Positions 1 through 5,594 of a stretch of DNA of 8,455 nt are shown in pieces (positions within the stretch are counted from its first letter, which is position 1; each line of letters opens with the position of its first letter). Below the pieces are notes generated by a model that searched no databases, was not told the origin of the DNA, and was given only the letters and a program-made list of their open reading frames with translations. The DNA is from Azoarcus sp. (lineage in GTDB: Bacteria; Pseudomonadota; Gammaproteobacteria; Burkholderiales; Rhodocyclaceae): positions 1 through 8,455 of the forward strand of contig JALNWS010000174.1 in the NCBI GenBank assembly GCA_023230755.1. The letters are read 5' to 3'. A program made the position numbers and the translations under genes.

Positions 1-682
1 CGCTGTCATTACGTCCGGGAATCAGCAAGGTCGTCAGTTCGACCCAGACCTTCGTTTCGTGATGCAGCCAGACCAGCGTGTCGAGCACGGGCTGAAGGTG
101 GGCGCCACACAACTGCACGTAGAAATCGTCGGTAAACGCCTTGAGGTCGACATTTGCTGCATCCATGCAGGAGAAGAAATCCCCGCGCGCCAGCTCAGTG
201 ATGTAGCCGGCAGTGACGGCAACGGTGCGGATATCGCGCTCATGACAGGCTGCCGCCACATCGATTGCATACTCGGTAAAGATGACCGGGTCGTTGTACG
301 TGAAGGCGACGCTCTGGCAGCCGTGCGCGGCCGCCGTCACCGCGATCTCTTCAGGCGAAGCCGCATCCATCAGCCGGTCCATGTCGCGCGATTTCGAGAT
401 GTCCCAGTTCTGGCAGAACTTGCAGGCCAGATTGCATCCTGCGGTGCCGAAGGAGAATACGCTGCTGCCGGGGTAAAAGTGGTTCAGTGGCTTCTTCTCG
501 ATCGGGTCGATACAGAATCCCGAGCTTCGGCCGTAAGTGGTCAGCACCATGGCGTCGCCTTCGCGCATCCGCACGAAACAGGCGCCACGCTGATCTTCGT
601 GCAGCTTGCAGTAGCGCGGACAAAGGTCGCACTGGATTCTGCCGTCCGCGAGCCGGTGCCAGTACCGCGCCGAATGGTTCAT
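1..682 (-). CDS. amrS: AmmeMemoRadiSam system radical SAM enzyme, partial (C-terminus beyond window)
   Basis: Radical SAM protein of the AmmeMemoRadiSam family, related to the pyruvate formate-lyase activating enzymes; its substrate is unknown. The frame stays open to the window edge, giving about 227 residues, so the C-terminal part is missing. The canonical 4Fe-4S motif CxxxCxxC is C83-N-L-A-C87-K-F-C90, in the context GTAGCNLACKFCQNWD. An N-terminal cysteine cluster (C18, C21, C25, then C35 in GACFVR) is typical of this family and could hold a second metal site. The family signature TTLLIPGRNDS is the last part visible. Two ATGs stand in tandem at 685 and 682. I prefer 682 because GGGAGG (692-687) lies 4 nt before it but only 1 nt before 685. 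Either start overlaps the amrA stop (ATGATG), so translation is probably coupled to amrA. The family assignment is firm; the reaction is not known. Confidence 0.93.
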   Translation of the reverse strand, partial: MNHSARYWHRLADGRIQCDLCPRYCKLHEDQRGACFVRMREGDAMVLTTYGRSSGFCIDPIEKKPLNHFYPGSSVFSFGTAGCNLACKFCQNWDISKSRDMDRLMDAASPEEIAVTAAAHGCQSVAFTYNDPVIFTEYAIDVAAACHERDIRTVAVTAGYITELARGDFFSCMDAANVDLKAFTDDFYVQLCGAHLQPVLDTLVWLHHETKVWVELTTLLIPGRNDS

Positions 683-1254
683 CATGCCTCCCGGGAAGTC
701 TCCTTCCATTTTCTGACGTTGAAGCGGGCCGCCATCAAGCCGTTGACCGGCCGTTCCGGATTCATCCCGGCTTTCTGTTTCAATGCGGCGAGAAATTGCC
801 CGGGCTGCGGCAGTTGCTCCCAGACCTGGGGCAGGAAGGTGGCGCTACGGCAACCGGCAAACAGGATGAGACCGTCTTGATGCGGCGTGAGATGGCGCAG
901 GAGATCCGCTTCGTCGGTGAACTCGATGAACTCGGGCGAGGACAGCAGAGAGACCTCGATTCGGACCTGGGGGAACTCTTCCGCCGTCAGGGGCGGAAAG
1001 CGCGGGTCCGTGCTGGCCGCGGCTACCGCATTGGCTGCAACGTCGTCGGCCAGTGTGCGCTGAGGACGGATGCTCCCGATGCAGCCGCGCAGCACATCGT
1101 CGATTGTAAGCGTGACAAAGCATGCGCCGCGTTGGGCAAGGAGCACGTCGTCTGCAGGTGCCGGACCCATGCCAAGGTGGTGGGCGATGGCCTGACGCGC
1201 CCGGGCAAGAAGACGTGGGCCGGGATCGTTGAGATCAATGTTGTTTGCTTGCAT
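682..1254 (-). CDS. amrA: AMMECR1-domain protein AmrA
   Basis: A 190-residue protein of the AMMECR1 family (PF01871), homologous to the human AMMECR1 product. Biochemical function is unknown; it is predicted to be cytosolic. The family core is clear: GACFVTL near residues 43-49, the hallmark LRGCIGS at 55-61, then TDPRFPPLTAEEFPQVRIEVSLL and a C-terminal EQLPQPGQFLAALKQKAG. Length fits the usual 180-200 residues. I start at the ATG at 1254 (MQANNID), which overlaps the last 20 bases of amrB. The frame is open to 1464, but that extension has no family similarity and reads through conserved amrB sequence. No clear Shine-Dalgarno precedes the ATG, which fits ribosomes arriving from amrB. The TGA at 684-682 overlaps the amrS start. 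Grouping with a Memo and a radical SAM gene identifies it as the A component of the AmmeMemoRadiSam system. Confidence 0.94.
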   Translation of the reverse strand: MQANNIDLNDPGPRLLARARQAIAHHLGMGPAPADDVLLAQRGACFVTLTIDDVLRGCIGSIRPQRTLADDVAANAVAAASTDPRFPPLTAEEFPQVRIEVSLLSSPEFIEFTDEADLLRHLTPHQDGLILFAGCRSATFLPQVWEQLPQPGQFLAALKQKAGMNPERPVNGLMAARFNVRKWKETSREA

Positions 1255-2059
1255 GGGGCACCGGGTCACAAAAGGCAATACTGGCGTAGCCGACGACACG
1301 ATTGCGGTCTCCCGCCGTATCACCGGAGTTGCGGATGTCCAGTAGGTGAGGAACCAGACCGTGGCGGACTGCGGTCCGCAGCATGCCATTGACCGGCGTC
1401 GCGCCGCAGGCCTGTTCGTGACCGAGATGGCTGCGCATGGCAAGAATCTGATCAACCGTTTCACGGTCCTGACACTGCGCTTGCTGATAGGTGTGGTAAT
1501 GGGACAGGTCCGAACTGATGACGATTAGTGTCTCCGGTCCGCCCCAAACCGACTCGATGAGCTCGGCAACGGCATCGCTTGATGCATCACCGACCAGCAC
1601 CGGCAGCAGGGTGAAGCGCTCCAGCACGGTCTGGAGAAACGGCAGTTGCACCTCGAGGCAGTGTTCATAGGCATGAGGCCGATCATCGACGATCAGGTCC
1701 GGGCGTTGTTGCAGGGCGCTCCAGCCGTCACGATCAATTGCAACCCGGCCCAAAGGCGTCTCGAATGCCTGCGCTGCAGGCAATGCAAAACCATTCACTG
1801 CCATGCGGTGCGTCGGGCCCAGCATGACCACGCGACGGATTTGACTGCGCAGCGGAAGCAGGGCCCCGTAAGCGGCGGCTGCGACCGGGCCGGAATAGAT
1901 ATAACCTGCATGCGGAACGATGATCGCTTTGGGTGGCGCCACCTGCTCGAGCGGAACGGCTGAGGCCAGCAGTTCGCTCAACTGCATGCGTAATACACGC
2001 TCGTCGGCTGGATAAAACTGACCGGCAACGGCAGCCGGGCGTATCGAAGCAATGGCCAT
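1235..2059 (-). CDS. amrB: Memo-family protein AmrB
   Basis: A 274-residue full-length member of the Memo family (PF01875), whose fold resembles LigB-type extradiol dioxygenases. Human MEMO1 is reported to bind metal through two histidines and a cysteine. The likely equivalents here are H50 (VPHAGY), H84 (GPTHRM) and C218 (CGATPVNGM), all present. Other family blocks are the N-terminal IRPAAVAGQFYPAD, YSGPVAAAAYGAL, EHCLEVQLPFLQ and SSDLSHYHTY. It is predicted to be cytosolic; the reaction, if any, is unknown. The start at 2059 places AVAGQFYP at the position usual for the family; only a weak AAGG lies 9 nt upstream. It follows the DUF4010 membrane gene after 36 bp and overlaps amrA by 20 bp. 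Transcription may come from the upstream gene, from the TATAAT box at 2095-2100, or both. Confidence 0.95.
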   Translation of the reverse strand: MAIASIRPAAVAGQFYPADERVLRMQLSELLASAVPLEQVAPPKAIIVPHAGYIYSGPVAAAAYGALLPLRSQIRRVVMLGPTHRMAVNGFALPAAQAFETPLGRVAIDRDGWSALQQRPDLIVDDRPHAYEHCLEVQLPFLQTVLERFTLLPVLVGDASSDAVAELIESVWGGPETLIVISSDLSHYHTYQQAQCQDRETVDQILAMRSHLGHEQACGATPVNGMLRTAVRHGLVPHLLDIRNSGDTAGDRNRVVGYASIAFCDPVPHASKQH

Positions 2060-2094
2060 GACCAGACCTTTTCCCTTACGCGGAGTCTCGTTTG

Positions 2095-2100
2095 ATTATA
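2095..2100 (-). promoter_or_regulatory. Candidate -10 box for the amrBAS genes
   Basis: A perfect TATAAT on the minus strand overlaps the TAA stop of the upstream membrane-protein gene. It lies 35 nt before the amrB ATG and would give a leader of roughly 28-30 nt. The best -35 partner is weak: TTGGCT with a short 15-bp spacer. A TATAAT is uncommon by chance in sequence this GC-rich, but the missing good -35 keeps this tentative. Confidence 0.3.
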
Positions 2101-3367
2101 GACCCAGTGCGTGCCAGCCAATGCCCAGTGCCAACCCGAATGCGACCGAGCCCATCCCCGCGAAGACTTTCCGGCTCAGCGTGCGCCCGCCGATGACGGC
2201 CGCCATGCCGGCCTTGAAGCTCAGGTTTGCAATCATGCCGAGGCCGATTGCAATTGCCGTGGGGTGTAGTGCGAGCTTATCGAGGGCAAACAGGCGCAGG
2301 CTCGACAATGCGATCGCGTCGATGTCGGTGAAACCGGTCATGACAGCCAGTACGTAGAGACCGCGGGGGCCGGCGTAGTCCGAGAGCCATGCTGCGCAGA
2401 ACAGTACGACTGCGTACAGTGCGCCAAAACCGAGCGCGGTGCGCAACTCGGTGGGGTTGGTGGTCTCCGGCAGTACCGCAGGGCCGCCATCGCTGAGTTG
2501 TCGCCAACTGATCAGCAGCGCGATGCCACCCAGCGTCAGTGCGGGGATCACTACCTGGAACAGCGCGGGCAGGACCCCGGGCGCCACGACAGCTGCCACC
2601 ACGGTGACACGCACGACCATGACAAGATTGGCGAGTACGATGACGAGCGCCGCCATCGACGACAGCGCTTCGGATTCACGTGCGTTGCGTGCGTAGACCA
2701 TGGTCGTTGCCGTGCTCGACGCCAGACCACCGAAGATGCCTACGAATGCTGCGCCATGCTTTGCGCCGACGAGTTGCAGTGCGGCATAGCCCGCAAGGCT
2801 CACGCCAGAGATCAGCACCACCATCCACCAGATCTGGTAGGGGTTGAGCGCACCGTGCGGGCCAAACTCTTCGTTGGGCAAAATCGGCAGAATGACAAGC
2901 GACAACACGCTGAACTGCAGTATGGAGATCCAGTCCCGCGGTCCCAGGCGGGTAGCCATGCCACGCAGCTGAGTCTTGAAGTACAGCAACACCGTGGTGC
3001 CGACGGCCAGCATCACGGCAAGCTTCGAGAAGCCAAGCCACACGGCGGTACCGAGACAGTAGCAAACCATCAACGCGGCAACCGAGGTCGTGCCGGGGTC
3101 ATTCGGATCGGGGTGGCGCAGATAGGCGGCAATGATCATCGCCCCAATCACGGCCATGCCCACCGCGAAGGGCGCAATGCTCTGGAGATGTTCGCCGAGC
3201 AGGCCGGCCAGCGCACCGAGCATGGCAACGAGGCCAAAGGTGCGAAGGCCAGCGCGCGCAGACGGAACGCGCTCGCGTTCGAGCCCGATCAGCAGGCCGA
3301 TGCCGATTGCAGTCAGGAAAGTCTCGATTTGTGCCGGATCTACTTGAATTGGCGCATTGAATGGCAT
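2096..3367 (-). CDS. MgtC/SapB-like and DUF4010 multi-pass inner-membrane protein
   Basis: A 423-residue integral membrane protein, very hydrophobic, with roughly 12 predicted helices. The N-terminal third looks like an MgtC/SapB domain: IGIGLLIGLERER at residues 21-33 followed by AGLRTFGLVAMLGAL at 39-53. The C-terminal half matches DUF4010: GGLASSTATTMVYAR at 213-227, a long helix pair at 235-290, and TGFTDIDAIALSSL at 344-357. No substrate is known for this architecture. MgtC proteins are linked to low-magnesium survival, but that should not be transferred here without data. The ATG at 3367 has AAGGA 9 nt upstream. It is transcribed divergently from ispD and is followed 36 bp later by amrB in the same direction, so it may head an operon with amrBAS. 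A GC-rich leader with inverted repeat arms (GGCGCT at 3386-3391, AGCGCC at 3409-3414) lies just upstream. Confidence 0.88.
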   Translation of the reverse strand: MPFNAPIQVDPAQIETFLTAIGIGLLIGLERERVPSARAGLRTFGLVAMLGALAGLLGEHLQSIAPFAVGMAVIGAMIIAAYLRHPDPNDPGTTSVAALMVCYCLGTAVWLGFSKLAVMLAVGTTVLLYFKTQLRGMATRLGPRDWISILQFSVLSLVILPILPNEEFGPHGALNPYQIWWMVVLISGVSLAGYAALQLVGAKHGAAFVGIFGGLASSTATTMVYARNARESEALSSMAALVIVLANLVMVVRVTVVAAVVAPGVLPALFQVVIPALTLGGIALLISWRQLSDGGPAVLPETTNPTELRTALGFGALYAVVLFCAAWLSDYAGPRGLYVLAVMTGFTDIDAIALSSLRLFALDKLALHPTAIAIGLGMIANLSFKAGMAAVIGGRTLSRKVFAGMGSVAFGLALGIGWHALGL

Positions 3368-3439
3368 GCTTGCCGTCCTTCTGTGGGCGCTCGGTCAGGA
3401 CGCCCGGTAGCGCCAGGCAAAGACCTAACCTCGACATGG

Positions 3440-3458
3440 TAATCACTCTAGTCGATTA
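3440..3458. promoter_or_regulatory. Imperfect palindrome in the divergent intergenic region, possible operator
   Basis: TAATC (3440-3444) and GATTA (3454-3458) form inverted arms around a CTAG-containing centre. This AT-rich island lies in an otherwise GC-rich 133-bp region between the divergent DUF4010 gene and ispD. Arms of 5 bp can arise by chance, so this is only a candidate protein-binding site. Confidence 0.15.
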
Positions 3459-3487
3459 CGCAGTGTGGCGGAATCGTGCGCTGCAGT

Positions 3488-3493
3488 TAGAAT
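3488..3493 (+). promoter_or_regulatory. Candidate -10 box of ispD, implying a leaderless or near-leaderless transcript
   Basis: TAGAAT matches the sigma-70 -10 consensus at five of six positions and ends 7 nt before the ispD ATG at 3501. Transcription normally starts 6-8 nt after the box, so the RNA would begin at or next to the A of the ATG. No Shine-Dalgarno sequence lies before this ATG, which agrees. No good -35 is seen at 16-18 bp spacing (hexamers in TGTGGCGG), so the promoter call is moderate. Confidence 0.45.
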
Positions 3494-3500
3494 CCGCGCC

Positions 3501-4196
3501 ATGAAGACTTTTCACCCCAAACATTTCGCCATCGTCCCGGCTGCCGGCAGTGGCGCGCGCATGGCAACCGATCGTCCCAAGCAGTATCTTCCGCTGCTCG
3601 GGCAACCGATGATCCGCCATGCGCTGGCCACCTTGTGTGCAGCGCCGGAAATCGACAAGGTCTTTGTCATTCTGTCCGTCGGCGACGCCGAATGGGCCCG
3701 ATACGACTGGAGCGACCTTGAGCCCAAGCTGGTGCCGCTGTTCTGCGGTGGGCCGACCCGAGCGGATTCCGTGCTCGCCGGTTTGCGGGCGATTGCGGGC
3801 GAGGCCTCTGCGTCCGACTGGGCGCTGGTGCACGATGCCGCCCGTCCCTGTCTGGCGTCCTGGCACATCGACAAACTTGTGCGCGAACTCGCTCATGACG
3901 AGGTTGGTGGTCTGCTTGGGGTGCCGGTTGCGGACACGCTCAAGCGCGCTGACGAACATCGACACGTTGTGCAGACCGTCCCGCGCGAAAGCCTGTGGCA
4001 GGCGCAGACCCCGCAGATGTTCCGTTACATCATGCTGCGTCGAGCGCTGGAGGGTGCAAGAAACGTGACCGACGAGGCCAGCGCGATCGAGGCTGCGGGC
4101 CTGCGGCCACGACTGATCGAGGGCGATGCGACCAACCTCAAGGTGACCTATCCGCTCGATCTGCACTTGGCCGAATGGATTCTGAACAACCGTTAA
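3501..4196 (+). CDS. ispD: 2-C-methyl-D-erythritol 4-phosphate cytidylyltransferase
   Basis: Third enzyme of the MEP isoprenoid pathway: CTP plus MEP gives CDP-methylerythritol and pyrophosphate, in the cytosol. The protein has 231 residues, the normal length. The nucleotide-binding signature PAAGSGARMATDRPKQY spans 13-29 and contains R20 and K27, at the same numbers as the catalytic residues of E. coli IspD. Further blocks are GGPTRADSVLAGL (83-95), VHDAARPC (110-117), TVPRESLWQAQTPQMFRY, TDEASAIEAAG and GDATNLKVTYPLDL with K214. The frame is open back to 3465, but the ATG at 3501 gives the family's usual N-terminus and sits just after a TAGAAT box. ispF begins 11 bp downstream, the standard ispDF pairing of proteobacteria. 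Confidence 0.97.
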   Translation: MKTFHPKHFAIVPAAGSGARMATDRPKQYLPLLGQPMIRHALATLCAAPEIDKVFVILSVGDAEWARYDWSDLEPKLVPLFCGGPTRADSVLAGLRAIAGEASASDWALVHDAARPCLASWHIDKLVRELAHDEVGGLLGVPVADTLKRADEHRHVVQTVPRESLWQAQTPQMFRYIMLRRALEGARNVTDEASAIEAAGLRPRLIEGDATNLKVTYPLDLHLAEWILNNR

Positions 4197-4207
4197 GGCA
4201 TGAACTG

Positions 4208-4699
4208 ATGACTATTCCGTTCCGGATCGGACAAGGCTTCGATGTCCATGCGCTCGTCGGCGGACGTGCGCTGGTGATTGGCGGGGTGACCATCCCGTAT
4301 GAACGCGGCCTCCTTGGCCACTCGGATGCCGATGTGCTCCTGCACGCGTTGACGGATGCCGTGCTTGGCGCGGCCGGACTGGGCGACATCGGCCGCCTGT
4401 TTCCTGATACCGACCCCGCGCACGCAGGCGCGGACAGCCGCGTGCTGCTGCGAACGGCTTTCGAGCGTGTGAAAGCGGCGGGGTGGGGTGTCGTAAACGT
4501 TGACGCGACGGTGATCTGCAAGGCGCCAAAAATCTTGCCGCATGCGCCGGGTATGGTTGCCAACATTGCGGCCGACCTCGAAATGGATGCCACCGCGGTG
4601 AACATCAAAGGCAAGACCACCGAGAAGCTCGGTTTTACCGGGCGCGGCGAAGGCATCGCGGCCCAGGTCGTGGTCATGCTTGCCGCGTTGAGCCGGTGA
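4208..4699 (+). CDS. ispF: 2-C-methyl-D-erythritol 2,4-cyclodiphosphate synthase
   Basis: Fifth enzyme of the MEP pathway: converts CDP-methylerythritol 2-phosphate to methylerythritol 2,4-cyclodiphosphate with release of CMP. IspF is a homotrimer with metal at the subunit interfaces. The protein has 163 residues, close to the usual 159. Metal ligands D12 and H14 lie in IGQGFDVHAL and H46 in SDADVLLHAL. H38 in LLGHSDAD, DIGRLFPDTDP, the ICKAPKILPH loop and KTTEKLGFTGRGEGIAAQ are all conserved. The ATG at 4208 has AAGG, overlapping the ispD stop, 9 nt upstream. The frame runs open back to 3995, but that part is ispD read in another frame. It is co-transcribed with ispD and convergent with the HAD gene. 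The 65-bp gap after it has only weak 5-bp hairpins and no T-tract, so no terminator is called. Confidence 0.97.
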   Translation: MTIPFRIGQGFDVHALVGGRALVIGGVTIPYERGLLGHSDADVLLHALTDAVLGAAGLGDIGRLFPDTDPAHAGADSRVLLRTAFERVKAAGWGVVNVDATVICKAPKILPHAPGMVANIAADLEMDATAVNIKGKTTEKLGFTGRGEGIAAQVVVMLAALSR

Positions 4700-4764
4700 C
4701 GACGTGCAAGCGTCGCCGGGCGACTGGCGGACCGGAACGCGGCACGGGACTGGGCCTGCTGCGA

Positions 4765-5418
4765 TCAGTCCAGCAACAGGCTGGCCAGTTCCCCTGGGCT
4801 GCTCGCCGCGCGCCAGTGCGGCAATAATTCATCTTGTTCCAGGCTGCCATAACCCCATGTTGTCGCAATGAAGGAAAGATTGTTGGCGTCGGCCGACTCG
4901 CCGTCTTCGGCGCGGTCGCCGATATAGATCGCGGTGGAAAGAGGAATGTCGCGATCGCTGAGCAGGCGGCCAATCATTGCGGCCTTGTTGGCAAGCCGGG
5001 GCTGGAACAGATCGAGCGCGTAGATCGCGTCGAAGTATTCGGTCCAGCCCAGGTGGTCGAGAATGAGCCGGGTGGGATGAATGCGCTTGTTGGTGGCGAT
5101 CGAAAGTGACAGGCCGGATGCCTGCAGCTGCGCCAGCAGCTTGCCGATACCGTCGTACGCTGCAGTCTGGAGCAGGCCTGTGGTGTCGTAACTCGCCTTG
5201 AAATGCTCGGCAAGGGTCGCGATCCGCGCCGGGTCCTTGCTACCGCTCAGAATTTCAAGCGTTTCTAACAGCGGGGGGCCGACGATGCTGCTATCGATCG
5301 CGACCGTCGGAGTCAGGTCAGCGCTGGTAAAGGCATCGCGATAGCTCGCAACAATCGCCGGCGCGGAGTCGATCAGCGTGCCGTCAAGATCGAACAAAAC
5401 ATGGGAATAACGGGACAT
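4765..5418 (-). CDS. HAD family hydrolase, phosphoglycolate phosphatase-like
   Basis: A 217-residue HAD-superfamily phosphatase of subfamily IA, predicted cytosolic. All four catalytic motifs are present: motif I DLDGTL with nucleophile D10 and acid/base D12; motif II SIATNK with T109; the motif III lysine, probably K145 in LANKAAMIG; and motif IV GDRAED with D168 and D172. A helical cap of the PGP type fills residues about 18-90 (IVGPPLLETLEIL resembles the cap region of Gph-like enzymes). Substrate cannot be fixed from sequence; phosphoglycolate or another small phosphomonoester is the default guess. The ATG at 5418 lacks a clear Shine-Dalgarno. A CATAAT hexamer at 5453-5448 is a possible -10, with only a poor -35 upstream. 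It is separated from the Host_attach gene by 176 bp full of stem-loops, so it is probably its own transcription unit. The gene is convergent with ispF. Confidence 0.88.
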   Translation of the reverse strand: MSRYSHVLFDLDGTLIDSAPAIVASYRDAFTSADLTPTVAIDSSIVGPPLLETLEILSGSKDPARIATLAEHFKASYDTTGLLQTAAYDGIGKLLAQLQASGLSLSIATNKRIHPTRLILDHLGWTEYFDAIYALDLFQPRLANKAAMIGRLLSDRDIPLSTAIYIGDRAEDGESADANNLSFIATTWGYGSLEQDELLPHWRAASSPGELASLLLD

Positions 5419-5493
5419 GTGTGGGGATGCGATGGAGACAAGCCCGCATTATGGCCGCGAAGCAGGTGTTCGGTAATCCCTCCGGCATTGCAT

Positions 5494-5508
5494 TTCACTT
5501 GCAGTGAA
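5494..5508. repeat. Perfect 6-3-6 inverted repeat, possible operator upstream of the HAD gene
   Basis: TTCACT and AGTGAA are perfect inverted arms around TGC. The site is AT-richer than its surroundings and lies about 75 bp upstream of the HAD gene ATG and 7 bp from the next stem-loop. It could bind a dimeric regulator or be one more stem in the structured intergenic RNA. About two such 6-bp repeats are expected by chance in a window of this size, so position is the main argument. Confidence 0.3.
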
Positions 5509-5515
5509 CGAAATT

Positions 5516-5536
5516 GCGGGGCGCAAAGCGCCCCGC
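5516..5536 (-). terminator. Strong GC stem-loop, likely terminator of the Host_attach gene
   Basis: GCGGGGCGC (5516-5524) and GCGCCCCGC (5528-5536) pair perfectly over 9 bp with a 3-nt loop. In the minus-strand direction the stem is followed by AATTTCGTT, a short and imperfect T-tract. The hairpin lies about 60 nt after the Host_attach gene stop. The stem is far longer than chance predicts. The weak T-tract leaves open partly Rho-dependent termination or mRNA 3'-end protection. Confidence 0.55.
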
Positions 5537-5544
5537 GGCTCTTC

Positions 5545-5564
5545 GGTGGGGACAAGCCCTCACC
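5545..5564 (-). other. Bulged stem-loop within the intergenic hairpin cluster
   Basis: GGTG (5545-5548) pairs with CACC (5561-5564) and GGG (5549-5551) with CCC (5557-5559), leaving one bulged T at 5560 and a 5-nt loop. It lies between two better stems and is listed because together they form a nearly continuous folded segment. Confidence 0.35.
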
Positions 5565-5566
5565 AT

Positions 5567-5585
5567 CGTCTCCGGTCAGGAGACG
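5567..5585 (-). other. Perfect 7-bp stem-loop directly after the Host_attach gene stop
   Basis: CGTCTCC (5567-5573) and GGAGACG (5579-5585) pair perfectly around a 5-nt loop. On the minus strand it starts 9 nt after the TGA at 5597-5595. It is not followed by a T-tract, so alone it is not a classical intrinsic terminator. It may be the first element of a compound terminator or of a structured 3' UTR. Confidence 0.45.
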
Positions 5586-5594
5586 CTCGAAGAA

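Noticed and set aside
59..1392. Long plus-strand open frames (59-880 and 487-1392) opposite amrS and amrA
   Set aside because: They are antisense to clearly conserved proteins, have Arg/Gly/Ala-rich composition without family motifs, and overlap each other. Such shadows are usual in GC-rich coding DNA.
1255..1464. Longer N-terminus for AmrA from a start at 1464
   Set aside because: The added 70 residues come from amrB coding sequence in another frame, and AMMECR1 proteins begin near MQANNID.
2498..3442. Plus-strand open frame of 314 codons opposite the DUF4010 membrane gene
   Set aside because: Its product is His/Arg/Gln/Asp-rich low-complexity sequence, as expected from the antisense of hydrophobic codons. 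It has no recognisable domain and lies wholly over a conserved gene.
3368..3446. Leader ORF beginning near 3446 upstream of the DUF4010 gene, like regulatory leaders of mgtC
   Set aside because: It starts at a GTG without a ribosome site, continues out of frame through the membrane gene, and shows no leader-peptide features.
4138..4677. Minus-strand open frame of 179 codons opposite ispD/ispF
   Set aside because: Pro/Ser/Arg-rich antisense shadow of ispF without motifs.
4700..4764. Bidirectional terminator between convergent ispF and HAD genes
   Set aside because: Only competing 5-bp stems are present (4700-4704/4711-4715 and 4712-4716/4720-4724), with no T-tract in either direction.
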